Assembly (NCBI GenBank): GCA_019636735.1
Contig: JAHBWY010000003.1
Span: forward strand, 124,001-188,000
Source of the DNA: Phycisphaeraceae bacterium
GTDB taxonomy: Bacteria; Planctomycetota; Phycisphaerae; Phycisphaerales; SM1A02
Reading direction: 5' to 3'
Length of the DNA: 64,000 nucleotides
Positions 1 to 9,300 of the stretch are shown in pieces. Under the pieces are notes generated by a model. The model saw nothing but the letters and a program-made list of their open reading frames with translations. It did no database searches and was not told the DNA's origin. Made by a program: the position numbers and the translations under genes. Numbering within the stretch: position 1 is the first letter of the stretch; each line of letters begins with the position of its first letter.

Positions 1-307
1 GGCGAGGCCACGAGCGCACATTGAGCACCTGCGGCATCACCACGCTCTCGACCATGAAGAGCCGGAACATGTTCTCAATGCTCGCCTCGGCCAACCGCTC
101 ACGAAACTCGACTGGTGCGTCGGGAAAGGCGAGCTCCAGGTGCTCATTGGCGCGGCGGCCCCGCTTCGGATTCAGGCGATGAAACGCCCGGCCGACGGTC
201 GACGCGGTTCGCAGGTTCTGTTCGGGGCTGAAGGCGTGCATCAGACCCGCGAAGGCGCGCAGGCCCGCGTACTCGGCGGCGTGTCGCAGGGTCAATCCGG
301 CGCTCAC
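1..307 (-). CDS. LpxL/HtrB-type lipid A acyltransferase (N-terminal part, cut by window edge)
   Basis: The first 102 codons of a lysophospholipid/lipid A acyltransferase family protein. The visible part reads as the family's amphipathic start (LRHAAEYAGLRAF) followed by the typical block with small helix-turn residues, NPKRGRRANEHLELAFPD, and a later ENMFRLFMVES helix. In this family the block precedes the membrane-facing catalytic HX4D/E box, which would lie beyond base 1 and is not seen. The start is a GTG at 305-307; no ATG lies in frame upstream and the ribosome site is weak, so the start is uncertain. It follows a coiled-coil gene by 61 bases on the same strand, with a hairpin between them. 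The enzyme would add a secondary acyl chain to lipid A, or a related lipid, at the inner membrane. This fits the presence of kdsC and an LptC-like gene further along. Confidence 0.72.
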   Translation of the reverse strand, partial: MSAGLTLRHAAEYAGLRAFAGLMHAFSPEQNLRTASTVGRAFHRLNPKRGRRANEHLELAFPDAPVEFRERLAEASIENMFRLFMVESVVMPQVLNVRSWPR

Positions 308-336
308 GCCGATGCGCTCCGCTCGGAGAAGCGGCG

Positions 337-356
337 GGCTTCCCCGAGGAGAAGCC
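337..356 (-). terminator. Hairpin between the coiled-coil gene and the acyltransferase gene
   Basis: On the minus strand GGCTTCTC and GGGAAGCC form an 8-base stem (one G-U pair) around a 4-base loop. No U-tract follows, so it may attenuate or mark mRNA processing rather than terminate. It lies just after the TGA of the 460-residue protein. Confidence 0.35.
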
Positions 357-368
357 GCAACCGTCCGG

Positions 369-1751
369 TCACCGAATGCCCTGGCCGGTCAGCACCTGGA
401 AGCGATTCCAGTTGAGAACGGGAATCTGCGCCTCGACCGCGTCGTTGAAGAGCTTGTCGTAGATCTCGCGCGCTGCACGGGCGTCGATGTACGCGCGCAT
501 CTGGGCGTCGGTGACATCAATCGGCAGCGGTGTCGGCATGGGCGGCTGCTGACCGAGAATGAGGAAGTCGAGATCGCCGGTCAGGGAGTCGCCGTCGATG
601 ACCTCTCCGCCCCACTCGCGAATGCGGCTGCGGACGAAATCCGCTTCCTCGGAGGTGACTCGACCATCGCCGTCGACATCGAACTTGCCGAAGACGAGGA
701 ACTTGTACTTCATGCCCGGCTGGAAGACGGCGTTCACCAGCACATCGCCCTTGACGACCGGCCGAGCGGTGGAGCCGCGTGTCACGCGAGCGGTCGCCGT
801 GTTGTCGGCCACGCGAATCACCTGGATGCTCGCCTTGCCGCGGGTCGTCTGGCCGGTGCGGTCGTCGAACTGGATCGCCTCGGGGGTCTCGTACACCTCG
901 AAGGTCATCCCCGGCTGCACGCGATCATTGCGACCAATGTCAAGGAAGACCACGCCCTCGGCGCTATTGACCTCGATCACACGGCCGTCGACGAGCGTCG
1001 AGGGATCGGGGGCCCGCACGGTGAAGGCCGCCAACTTGCGGCCGAGTTCGTTGTTTCGGGTCTTCAGCAGATCACGCTCGGCGTTGAGCGCATCAATCTG
1101 CTGCTGGAGATCGCCCAAGCGACCTCGATAGGTCTGCTCGATGCGATCCTTGCTCTCCTGAATGCCGGTGACGGCATCGGCGACATCCTTGCGATAGCCC
1201 TCGGCAGCGTCCCGGTATCCGCTGATGGATGCCTGGACTCGGCGAAGTTCTTCTTCCTTGGCGGCGATCTGGCGATCGGTCTCGGCGCGCATCGCCTCCA
1301 TCTGCTTCAGCAGGTCCTGATTGCGCTGGTCGGTGGCGGCCTGCGCGGCCTTCACTTGCGCGAGCTCCGCCCGCAGTCGCTCCCACTCAGTCCGAAGGCT
1401 GGTCCTTGCGGCGTCCTCATCTCGGATGCCGAAGGGGCGGGCGAGATCGGTCAACGCGCGATTTCGATCACCCGTCACGAAGCCCGCAGCGTCCTGCGCC
1501 TCTTCGAGCATGTAGGCCACCAGAGGAAGGTTGCGCTTCGACGCTTCAGCCTGGAGTCGCTTGACCTCGTCGCGCTGAAGATCGGCGCTGCGTGCAACCC
1601 GGGCGAGTTCACGCCGTGCTGCATCGGCATTCTCCTCGGCGAGCGCCTGATTGCGCCACATGATCACGGAGAAGACGAGAAGCGCCACCGTCGCGATGAC
1701 GAAGATGACGAGGGAAACGAGCGTGCCGGTGCCGCCAGCGCGAGTGGCCAT
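369..1751 (-). CDS. Membrane-anchored coiled-coil protein with C-terminal BRCT-like domain and EF-hand loop
   Basis: 460 residues, name unknown. Residues about 9-31 are one hydrophobic helix after a short positive N-terminus. Residues about 36-230 are a long Glu/Arg/Ala-rich coiled coil. Residues about 255-300 hold a small beta domain (VDGRVIEV..., LDIGRNDRVQPGMTFEVYE) like those found in periplasmic or envelope proteins. From about residue 346 a segment resembles a BRCT domain: FLVFGKF, then a helix ending in IREWGGEV, DFLILG, and a last helix plus IPVLNWNRF. A canonical EF-hand loop (DVDGDGRVTSEE) sits inside this domain. The start ATG is at 1749-1751 with a GGAG 13 bases upstream. It is 64 bases downstream of a secretion ATPase on the same strand, so the two may be co-transcribed. 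The BRCT-like reading is pattern recognition only. Confidence 0.75.
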   Translation of the reverse strand: MATRAGGTGTLVSLVIFVIATVALLVFSVIMWRNQALAEENADAARRELARVARSADLQRDEVKRLQAEASKRNLPLVAYMLEEAQDAAGFVTGDRNRALTDLARPFGIRDEDAARTSLRTEWERLRAELAQVKAAQAATDQRNQDLLKQMEAMRAETDRQIAAKEEELRRVQASISGYRDAAEGYRKDVADAVTGIQESKDRIEQTYRGRLGDLQQQIDALNAERDLLKTRNNELGRKLAAFTVRAPDPSTLVDGRVIEVNSAEGVVFLDIGRNDRVQPGMTFEVYETPEAIQFDDRTGQTTRGKASIQVIRVADNTATARVTRGSTARPVVKGDVLVNAVFQPGMKYKFLVFGKFDVDGDGRVTSEEADFVRSRIREWGGEVIDGDSLTGDLDFLILGQQPPMPTPLPIDVTDAQMRAYIDARAAREIYDKLFNDAVEAQIPVLNWNRFQVLTGQGIR

Positions 1752-1815
1752 AAGAAAAGACTCCGTCGAGAACGCGGGGAGAGAGGCGAAAGTGTCCGGG
1801 AAGAGGGGCGCGCCG

Positions 1816-3483
1816 TCAAGCCGAGGTGCTCTGCACGGCCTCTTCGAGCGTGGTCACCCCCTCCATCGCCTTGTCGATGGCCGCCACTCGGAGGAGGTTG
1901 AGATCACCGTCGGCCAGGGCCCGTTGGGCGATTCGATTGGCATTGGCTCGCTGCATGACGAGCTCGCGGAGCGGCTCGGTGATGCGCAGCAGTTCGTAGA
2001 TTCCCACGCGGCCGCGGTAGCCCGTCTGCCGACACTCCCGGCAGCCGCGACCGCGCCAGAGGGAGCCCCCGGCGGGCAGTGAGAATCCGGGCGGCAGTTC
2101 CCCGGCGGCCGGCGCATGGGGCTCGCGGCAGCTTGCGCAGATGCGACGAACCAGCCGCTGGGCCATGACGCCTTCAACGGTGCTTGCGACGAGGAAGGGT
2201 TCGACTCCCATGTCGAGCAGACGCGTCGTCGCGCCGCAGGAGTCATTCGTGTGGAGCGTGGAGAAGACCAGGTGGCCGGTCAGCGATGCCTGCACCGCGG
2301 CTTCGGCCGTCTCGCGATCTCGGATTTCGCCGATCATGATGATGTCGGGGTCGTGTCGCAGGATGGCGCGGAGACCGGCGGCAAAATCGAGGCCGACCAG
2401 ATGATTCACCTGGATCTGGTTGACCCCGGGCACCTGATACTCGACGGGATCTTCCACGGTGATCGCCTTGATGGCATCGCTGACGATGCGCCTGAGCGAC
2501 GCGTAGAGCGTGGTGCTCTTGCCGCTGCCCGTCGGCCCGGTGACGAGGAGAATGCCGTGCGGTCGAGCGATCAGGTCATCCCATCGTTGCAGGAGCGAAG
2601 CCGGCATCCCCAGCTCATCGAGCCCCAGCAGCACGGCGCTCTTGGAAAGGATGCGCAGCACCACGCCTTCGCCGTGGAGCATGGGAATCACGCTCACGCG
2701 GAGATCGAACTCCGCCCCCTTGTGACGCAGGGTGATGCGGCCATCCTGCGGCTTCCGCTTCTCGGCGATGTTGAGATTCGCCATGATCTTCAGGCGACTG
2801 ATGATCGCGTTCCTGAAGCGGGCCACGGTCGGCGGAACACCAGCTTCCGAGAGAACGCCGTCAATGCGATAGCGGATCGCGAGGTGGTGTTCGTAGGGCT
2901 CGATGTGAACATCGGTGGCCCGCTCCTTGATCGCCTCGACCAGCAGGTCGTTGACGAGCCTGATGACACTCGCCTCCTGCGCTTGCTCGGCGTCATCGCC
3001 AAGCGCGGGCTGGGCGTCGAGTTCGGCTGGCGCATCTCCGGCAAGGGCATCGAGCGTGTCCCCGGCGACGCCGTAGCGGGCGCGGATGAACTTCTGAAGG
3101 TCCCGCTCATCGGCGAGCGCGAGCTCGATCGAGAAGCCCGTCAGCATGCGGAGTTCATCGAGCGCCGCGAGTTCGCTCGGGTCGCTGGTCGCCACTCGGA
3201 GGGTCCTCCCGGTTCGGGCGATGGGCACGCACTTCAGCTTGAAGACGACCTTGGCGGGGAGGAGCCGAACCGTCTCATCGGCGACATCGAGGGAACTGAG
3301 GTCGACGATCGGCAGGTGAAACTGGGCGGCCAGAGCCTTCAGGACATCGTCGCTGGTCACGAGCCCCAGCCTGAGCAGGGCGTGATCGAGCCGCTCGCCC
3401 GTCCTTCGCTGCTCGGCGATCGCCTCGGCCAGTTGAGCCGGGGTCAGGAGACCGCGATCGAGAAGGAAGGTGTCTATGCCCAT
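1816..3483 (-). CDS. GspE/PilB family secretion or pilus-assembly ATPase
   Basis: 555 residues. Residues 1-150 are an MshEN/T2SSE N-domain (LLTPAQLAEAIAEQ, LGLVTSDDVLKALAAQF). The motor domain has Walker A GPTGSGKS near residue 313, the Asp box VEDPVEY, Walker B IMIGEIRDRETAEA near 379 and the His box STLHTND. A C-terminal zinc-binding set of four cysteines follows (CASC and CREC). All catalytic boxes are intact, unlike the paralogue at 51621-53366. Such ATPases extend type IV pili or drive type II secretion from the cytoplasmic face of the inner membrane. No pilin, PilC/GspF or secretin is in the window, so which machine it serves is unknown. The ATG at 3481-3483 has no Shine-Dalgarno. A TAGCAT box lies 11 bases upstream, which implies a leader of only about 4 bases. 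Confidence 0.9.
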   Translation of the reverse strand: MGIDTFLLDRGLLTPAQLAEAIAEQRRTGERLDHALLRLGLVTSDDVLKALAAQFHLPIVDLSSLDVADETVRLLPAKVVFKLKCVPIARTGRTLRVATSDPSELAALDELRMLTGFSIELALADERDLQKFIRARYGVAGDTLDALAGDAPAELDAQPALGDDAEQAQEASVIRLVNDLLVEAIKERATDVHIEPYEHHLAIRYRIDGVLSEAGVPPTVARFRNAIISRLKIMANLNIAEKRKPQDGRITLRHKGAEFDLRVSVIPMLHGEGVVLRILSKSAVLLGLDELGMPASLLQRWDDLIARPHGILLVTGPTGSGKSTTLYASLRRIVSDAIKAITVEDPVEYQVPGVNQIQVNHLVGLDFAAGLRAILRHDPDIIMIGEIRDRETAEAAVQASLTGHLVFSTLHTNDSCGATTRLLDMGVEPFLVASTVEGVMAQRLVRRICASCREPHAPAAGELPPGFSLPAGGSLWRGRGCRECRQTGYRGRVGIYELLRITEPLRELVMQRANANRIAQRALADGDLNLLRVAAIDKAMEGVTTLEEAVQSTSA

Positions 3484-3599
3484 CGTTCAGAGCGATGCTA
3501 TCGGCGCCAGGAGGGGCCGGGCATCAGGATGCCTGCCAAGCCCTTGCAGGGCCGGCGCCTTCCTGCCACAATACCCCGTTCTACCAGCGAGGACCCTGC

Positions 3600-3881
3600 G
3601 TGCCCAACACCGAATCGGCCAAGAAGCGAGTCCGGCAGTCCGCGAAGCGGAATGCCCTGAACAACTGGCGTAAGCGCCAGGTCAAGGAGCAGATCAAGGC
3701 GTTCCTGAAGGCGGTCCACGACCGCAATGTGGACGACGCCGAGAGCGCGTTCCGCAAGACCGTCGCCATCCTGGACAGGGTTGGCACGACCAGCACGCTT
3801 CATCGCAACACCGCGAGCCGGCGCAAGAGCCGGCTTGCGAAGCGCCTCAACACCCTCAAGCAGGGTGGCTCGCGCGCCTGA
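3600..3881 (+). CDS. rpsT: 30S ribosomal protein S20
   Basis: 93 residues of the S20 family: MPNTESAKKRVRQSAKRNALN at the N-terminus, basic throughout, and the C-terminal LHRNTASRRKSRLAKRLN that binds 16S rRNA. Length is normal (about 85-95). The GTG at 3600-3602 is chosen because it gives the conserved MPNTxSAKKR start and has GCGAGGA 6 bases upstream; longer in-frame starts add sequence unlike S20. The gene is monocistronic or leads into the CPBP protease gene 61 bases downstream, and is divergent from the secretion ATPase. Confidence 0.95.
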   Translation: MPNTESAKKRVRQSAKRNALNNWRKRQVKEQIKAFLKAVHDRNVDDAESAFRKTVAILDRVGTTSTLHRNTASRRKSRLAKRLNTLKQGGSRA

Positions 3882-3942
3882 GCCGGGCCGCCGACCTCGG
3901 GGGCGCTCCGCGACTCCCGAGCCGTCACCTCGTCGCGCGCCC

Positions 3943-4713
3943 ATGGCGCGTCCGATCGTCGCGACGACAGCCACGGCCTACTTCGATCGCTCGAAGCAGC
4001 CGCTTGAGATCCTCGCGTTCCTCGCACCGCTCATCGTCATCTTCGAGATCGGCCTGGTGGGTGTGCTGCGCCATGGCGATGGCTCGGTCCTGACCAATCG
4101 CGCTCACTTGACGCTGCTGCGCCTCTTCGAATGGAGTGGTGTCCGGGCGGAAGCGCTGCTGCTGCCAGCCCTCTCTCTGCCCGCGGCGGCGCTGATCGTC
4201 GTACTGCTTACTTGGCACGCGCTCTCGCGCCGATCATGGTCGGTGCATCTGCCGACCGTCGGCGGCATGGCGATCGAGTCGCTGCTCACCGCGCTGCCGC
4301 TGGTCACGATCGGGTGGATCGTCGCGTCACTGCCTCTTGCGGCTGCCCCTGACCCTCGAACATTGGGAGTGCCGGCGCAGATCGCCGTGGCTCTCGGCGC
4401 AGGTCTCTACGAGGAACTGCTCTTCAGGCTGGCGCTTCTCTCGCTTCTTCACTCGGTGTTCAGGCGCATTCCCAAGTGCACCCCGGCCGTGGCCACGGTC
4501 CTTGCGGTCACGATCTCGGCGCTCTGCTTCACCTTCTATCACCCGGTGATCGAAGATGGCCGGCTCGCGCTGCGCACCGCCATCATCCTCTTCCTTGCCG
4601 GACTCTGGTGGGGCACGCTCTTTGTGATCCGGGGCTTCGGCATCGCCGTCGGATCGCATGCGGCCTATGACGCGATCGTGCTGCTCCTGCCCGGCTGGCT
4701 CGGGACGAACTGA
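3943..4713 (+). CDS. CPBP (CAAX-like) family intramembrane glutamic endopeptidase
   Basis: 256 residues, mostly membrane helices. The three signature motifs of the CPBP/Rce1/Abi family are present: EExxxR (EELLFR, near residue 157), FxxxH (FTFYH, near 195) and a C-terminal HxxxD-type motif (SHAAYD, near 237). The family includes prenyl-protein proteases, bacteriocin self-immunity proteins and pilus or sigma-factor regulators, so the substrate cannot be told. The ATG at 3943 begins just before the first hydrophobic segment; an in-frame upstream extension is Arg/Ala-rich and antisense-like, so it is left out. Convergent with the MgtE-like gene, 16 bases apart. Confidence 0.85.
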   Translation: MARPIVATTATAYFDRSKQPLEILAFLAPLIVIFEIGLVGVLRHGDGSVLTNRAHLTLLRLFEWSGVRAEALLLPALSLPAAALIVVLLTWHALSRRSWSVHLPTVGGMAIESLLTALPLVTIGWIVASLPLAAAPDPRTLGVPAQIAVALGAGLYEELLFRLALLSLLHSVFRRIPKCTPAVATVLAVTISALCFTFYHPVIEDGRLALRTAIILFLAGLWWGTLFVIRGFGIAVGSHAAYDAIVLLLPGWLGTN

Positions 4714-4729
4714 TCCGATCGGGTGGCGT

Positions 4730-5746
4730 TCAGCTGAGGCGCGGCATCACATCCCAGGAAAGGAACATCGTGGCGAGCGCCAGGTAACCGAGCGTGTTCA
4801 CCACATCGGCCACAACGAGCGCCACGGGGCCGGCGGCCAGTTTCGGGTCGAGCCGCACCATCCGCAGGACGAGCGGGACAAGCGTGCCCGCCAGCGCCGA
4901 CGCGATCATGCCGAAGATGGCGCCGCTCGCGAGGATGATCGCCATCGGCACGCGCTGGCTCGGTGGTCCGAAGAGCAGCGCCGCTCCACCGGCGACGACG
5001 CCGCAGGCGATGCCGAGAAGACCCGCCGTGCCGAACTCAATACGAAGGCGACGAAGCACAGATCGCCAGATGATCGGCTTCTGATCGACGAGCGGCATCG
5101 CGATCGTGTGGGCCTGAATCGCGATGGCTTCGCCGAGGGTCAACACCAGCGGGAAGAAGAAGACGAGGGCGACCACCTCGGTTGTGGTCGCCTCGAAGAG
5201 GCTCGCGATCGCCGCGCAACTCAGGCCGCCGACAATGTTGCAGGCGAGCCACGGCATGCGAAGGGCAAAGCCCCGAAGAGCGCCTCCCATGCGCGCCTGT
5301 TCCACACTCACACCGATCATCTGGAAGAGATCCTCAGCTTGTCGCTGCTCGGCGAGGTCTGCGGCGCTCTCGCTATAGACTTGCACATCGATCGTGCCGA
5401 GCAGGCGACGCTCCTCATCCACCACGGGCAGCGCGAGAAGCCGCTGGTGGGAGAAGATCTCAAACGCTTCCCGCATCGGTCGGTCGTAGCGGATCGAGAT
5501 CGACTGGTGCACCATCACCGCGCCGACGCGCGCTGTCGGCGAGGAGAAGAGCAGGCGCCGAATGGGCAGGACGCCCACGAGCCGGTCGGCGTCATCGACT
5601 ACATAGATGTAGAGCACCTGCCCGGTGATCACGCGACTCCGCAGCGACTCGATCGCCTCTCCGATCGTCTGATCTTCGGAGACCGCGGTCTGCATCGCGG
5701 TCATCGAATGGACGACGGGCTGGCCAAGATCGATCGGTGACTGCAC
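4730..5746 (-). CDS. CBS-domain MgtE-like divalent cation transporter, no MgtE_N domain
   Basis: 338 residues. Residues about 15-125 are a pair of CBS domains (LYIYVVDDADRLVGVLPIRR; LALPVVDEERRLLGTIDV). The rest is a five-helix MgtE-type membrane domain starting with LRMPWLACNIVGGL and ending DPKLAAGPVALVVADVVNTLGYL, which keeps the Asp of the ion-binding helix. MgtE proteins normally carry an N-terminal superhelical domain and a strongly conserved GMGGNAGxQ stretch in the second helix. Here the first is missing and the second reads TLGEAIAIQ. So Mg2+ transport is likely by family but selectivity may differ. The start is GTG at 5744-5746, with TATCCT ending 9 bases upstream and no Shine-Dalgarno. 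Divergent from kdsC across 40 bases. Confidence 0.82.
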   Translation of the reverse strand: MQSPIDLGQPVVHSMTAMQTAVSEDQTIGEAIESLRSRVITGQVLYIYVVDDADRLVGVLPIRRLLFSSPTARVGAVMVHQSISIRYDRPMREAFEIFSHQRLLALPVVDEERRLLGTIDVQVYSESAADLAEQRQAEDLFQMIGVSVEQARMGGALRGFALRMPWLACNIVGGLSCAAIASLFEATTTEVVALVFFFPLVLTLGEAIAIQAHTIAMPLVDQKPIIWRSVLRRLRIEFGTAGLLGIACGVVAGGAALLFGPPSQRVPMAIILASGAIFGMIASALAGTLVPLVLRMVRLDPKLAAGPVALVVADVVNTLGYLALATMFLSWDVMPRLS

Positions 5747-5755
5747 GGGGCCGGG

Positions 5756-5761
5756 AGGATA
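5756..5761 (-). promoter_or_regulatory. Candidate -10 box (TATCCT) for the MgtE-like gene
   Basis: TATCCT on the minus strand ends 9 bases before the GTG start. A start about 7 bases after the box would leave a leader of about 2 bases. No -35 box is clear. Confidence 0.4.
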
Positions 5762-5774
5762 CCGCCTGAACCGC

Positions 5775-5780
5775 TACGAT
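5775..5780 (+). promoter_or_regulatory. Candidate -10 box (TACGAT) for kdsC, leaderless
   Basis: TACGAT ends 6 bases before the ATG at 5787, so transcription would begin at the start codon itself. There is no Shine-Dalgarno and no good -35. Confidence 0.5.
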
Positions 5781-5786
5781 CCCGCC

Positions 5787-6314
5787 ATGAGCGACGCGTC
5801 GCGCATCCGTCTCCTCTGCCTTGATGTCGATGGGGTGCTCACCGACGGCGGAATCTCAATCGACGACCAGGGGCACGAGACGAAGCGCTTCCATGTGCAC
5901 GACGGGGCTGGCTTGCGCCTCTGGCGGAAGCTCGGTCTCGAAGTCGCCGTGATCACCGGGCGCAGCGGCATGGCGCTGCGACATCGTCTCGAGGAACTCG
6001 GCATCCGATTGGTCGAGGGTGGCGCGGCAGACAAGGTCTCGGTCTTTCGTCGCATTCTCGGGGAACTCAACCTTGATGCGTCTCAAGCGGCGATGGTTGG
6101 CGATGACTTGCCGGATCTGCCCCTGCTGCGCCTCTGCGGCTACCCTGTGTCGGTGCCCGATGCTGCGGCGGAAGTCAGGGAGGTGGCTCGTTACATCACC
6201 CGGCGTGCCGGGGGCCACGGCGCCGTGCGCGATGCGATCGAGCATCTTCTTCGGGAGATGGGTCGTTGGCAGGAGGCGCTCGCCCTTCATGACTCGGGCG
6301 CGCACGGAGGCTGA
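5787..6314 (+). CDS. kdsC: 3-deoxy-D-manno-octulosonate 8-phosphate phosphatase, HAD family
   Basis: 175 residues, the normal KdsC length. HAD motif I is DVDGVLTDG (D13, D15), motif II TGRS (57-60), the motif III lysine is K83, and motif IV is GDDLPD (D106, D107, D110). The short cap-less form with GVLTDG and the VHDGAGLRL loop is typical of KdsC and its YrbI relatives. It hydrolyses Kdo-8-phosphate to Kdo, a step in making LPS inner core; sialic-acid pathway relatives (KDN-9-phosphatase) cannot be excluded. It is followed within 6 bases by an LptC/OstA-like gene, the same order as kdsC-lptC in proteobacteria, which supports the LPS role. Confidence 0.85.
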   Translation: MSDASRIRLLCLDVDGVLTDGGISIDDQGHETKRFHVHDGAGLRLWRKLGLEVAVITGRSGMALRHRLEELGIRLVEGGAADKVSVFRRILGELNLDASQAAMVGDDLPDLPLLRLCGYPVSVPDAAAEVREVARYITRRAGGHGAVRDAIEHLLREMGRWQEALALHDSGAHGG

Positions 6315-6320
6315 TTGGCG

Positions 6321-9300
6321 ATGACCGCATCTGAACCCCGCATCTCCTTCATCGCCGCGAAGCCCGGATGGGTCGTGGCGCTGGCGGTGGTGGGTGGCGT
6401 GGCGCTGCTTCTTCTTTCGCTGCTCTGGCAGGAGAAGCCCGGGCGCGCCGAGCGCCGCTCACGAATCAGTGATGTCGTCGATGTCGTGACACCGACGCCG
6501 ATCACCGAGGAGGAGATTCGCAGCGGCGCGGGTCAGGTGCGCCAGGAGCGCGTCGCGCTCGAAGCCGGTGCCTGGATTCAGGTGGCCGACGATCAGGGGC
6601 GGCTTCAGCAGCGCTATCGCGCGCAGCGCATCGATCCCGAGCCGGATCGATGGATGCGCATGGAGCAGCCGCTCGCGGTCATGTTCCCCCGCGAAGGTCG
6701 CGTCGTCACGATGCGAGCCGATCACGGCCGAGCGCGGGTGCCGAGAACGGCCATTCAGGCCGGCCGCTTGACGGGTGGCGTCGAGATCCGCCTCTATCGA
6801 TCGCGCGATGGTTCGCCGATTCGCTTCGTTGATGGCAACGCCGACCTGCCGATCGGCGAGCCCGCGATGATCATCCGCACCGACGAGGCGCAGTTTGATG
6901 AGGTGCTTGGGGAGATCCGCTGCGACGGGTGGGTCGAAGTCGAGGCCGATGAGGAGCAGGTTGAGGCGGGTGTCCTGCGAAGGAACACCGTGCACTTCAA
7001 GGGTGAAGGTCTCTCGCTGGTCTTCGATCCCACAGCGCGAACGGTGGAGCGACTTTCGGTCGAGCGCCCCGTGACGCCGATCCGGATCACGCGCCTTGAG
7101 CAGAAGGCTCCGGGGACTTCGGAAGGCGCGCACGCGCCGGAGGCCACCGCGACAACGCCCGCGATCGCAGCGCCCTCGGCCTCAACGCCGTCGGGACCGG
7201 CGGAAGTTCCCGCCGTGGTGTCGGCCGCTCCAGCGGCTGGTGCGCCGGCGACGGCCCCGACTGACGCGCCAGCATCGTCATTGTCGGCGCTCGAGTCGGA
7301 GCGGGCCATCGCGGCGGTGCCCGGCCCATCGTCCGCCTCCGAAACTCCGGATGAGAGCCGGCCCTATCGCCTGACGCTGCAAGATCGTGTCGTCATCCAT
7401 CGGGTCGTGAATGGTCGGGAGACCTTCGTTCGCGGCGATCGTCTGACGGCCCTCTTCTCACTCCAGAGCAGTGGACTTCGAGATGCCTTCGCATCGAGCG
7501 CTCCGCTCGGCGCACTCGGCGGCATCGAGTGGTGCATCGACCACGAAGAGCCCAGTGAGAACGATGAGGTGATCCCGGGATGGATGGGCGTTCCCTGGCC
7601 CGGGCGTCTGGTGCTCCTGACCCTCGCGGCCGAGGCGGAGCCGGTGATGTCGCGCGAGACGATCACGATCGGCTACGAGGGCCGTCTGGTGATGATCCCC
7701 GCCGATGAGTCGCGCGAGTTGCTCACGAATTCCGAGGATGTGCTCCTCGTCATCGAGTCATTGGAACGGGGCGGCATGGGCTTCGTCGAGATCGAAGATC
7801 TCTCGGCACGGGCGACGGTTCGGTGCGATCGACTCGTCTACCAGGGAGCGACGGAGATCGTCGATCTCGAGGGAAGTACGCGACAGCCGCTCCAGGTCAG
7901 AAGCCCGCAACTGGAAATGACTGCGGGGCGAATGCTCTTTGATCGGCGGAACGGGGAGGGCCAGGTTCCCGGTGATGGGCGGCTGCGCCTCGGTGATCGT
8001 GACAAGCCTGCGGCGCCGAGAGCGCCCGCATCGCCGCCGGGAGTTCTTCCCCGCGAGGTCGAGATCACATGGCAGGAGAGGCTTGACATCGAACTTGAGG
8101 ATGAGTCGAAGGGCTCCCGCATCCGCAGCGCGCGCTTCCAGGGCGATGTGAAGGTCGATCACGCTGACTTCGCGCTGGGCTCAAGGAGTCTGCTTGCCCA
8201 GTTCGGTCCGGGCCGAGCGGGGCGCGATGACGCCGTGCTCAAGCGCATCGTGGCCGACGGCAACGCAAAGGCGTCGCGCCTGGGCGATCAGGGTTCGCTT
8301 GCGGCCACACTCATCGACCTTGAACTTGACGAGGATTCACAGGGCAGGCCGATCCCGACGGTGATGAAGGCGCGGGGTCGTGTGGAGGCGCGCGACAGCA
8401 CGCAGACGATGTGGAGTCCCGACCTGATGGTCTTCTTCGAGCCGAAGGGTGCCGACTCCGCCGCCACACCGCGCGGAGTCCGAGGCGGTCTCGCGCTTGA
8501 AGGCGACATGGGCGATGTTGAAGTGACGCGCGTGCTGGCGGGCACGCTCGAGGAACTCGGACCGCCATTGGATGCATCCGCTGGCGGCGACGCCGGACCG
8601 ATCGAGCGCGGAGTGCAGGTGCTTCTGCGAGACGGCGCCCGGGTGTTTGCGAAGCGGCTCGATGGCAATGCCCGCGATCGGCGGGTCACCCTCGATGGCC
8701 CCGATGTGATGATCGTCCAGCGGAATGTCGTTGCCGACGGCCTCCAGCACCTCGACATCGACGAGGCCAAGGGAATGATCGTCTCCGTTGGCCCCGGCCG
8801 ATTCCGGCAGTTCCGCGAGCCCGTGGTCGACGAAGCCGTTTCGCCGAGGACACGGCCCGTACCCGCCGAGCGTCCGATGCTCGACGCGTCCTGGTCCGAG
8901 GCGATGCGCTTCAATGATCGCGCCCATGGTGGCGGCGGCACGCTCGACCTCGATGGCAGTGTTCGTGTTCGAGCGGAGCGGAGCGCCCGCGAGTACTCGG
9001 CGCTCGACGCGCGGACCGTGCAGCTTGACTTCCGCCGTGATGCGAATGCGGCGCCCTCAGGGGCCGAGCCGGCTCCTGCGGGAGAGGGCGAGGCGAAGGA
9101 ATCCGACGGCCTCCTGAAGTCCGGAACCCGAAGCCTCGAGCGCTTCGTGGCCAAGGGCGATGCGCGTCTCGAGAGCCAGACCTGGGCGACCGACGCTCGA
9201 CAGGGCACGCCGCGACTCTTCGTTGTCACCGGCGATCATGTCGAGTACCAGACGCTCACTGGTCGGGCTGATGTCATCGGCCCAGGCTCGCTTCTCGTCC

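Noticed and set aside
312..1901. Long plus-strand open frame opposite the coiled-coil gene
   Set aside because: It mirrors the codon pattern of the minus-strand gene, has Arg/Gly/Leu-rich composition and no recognisable domain; high-G+C antisense artefact.
2116..3660. Plus-strand frame of over 500 codons opposite the secretion ATPase
   Set aside because: Antisense to a clear GspE; no motif and odd composition (many His, Asp and Arg).
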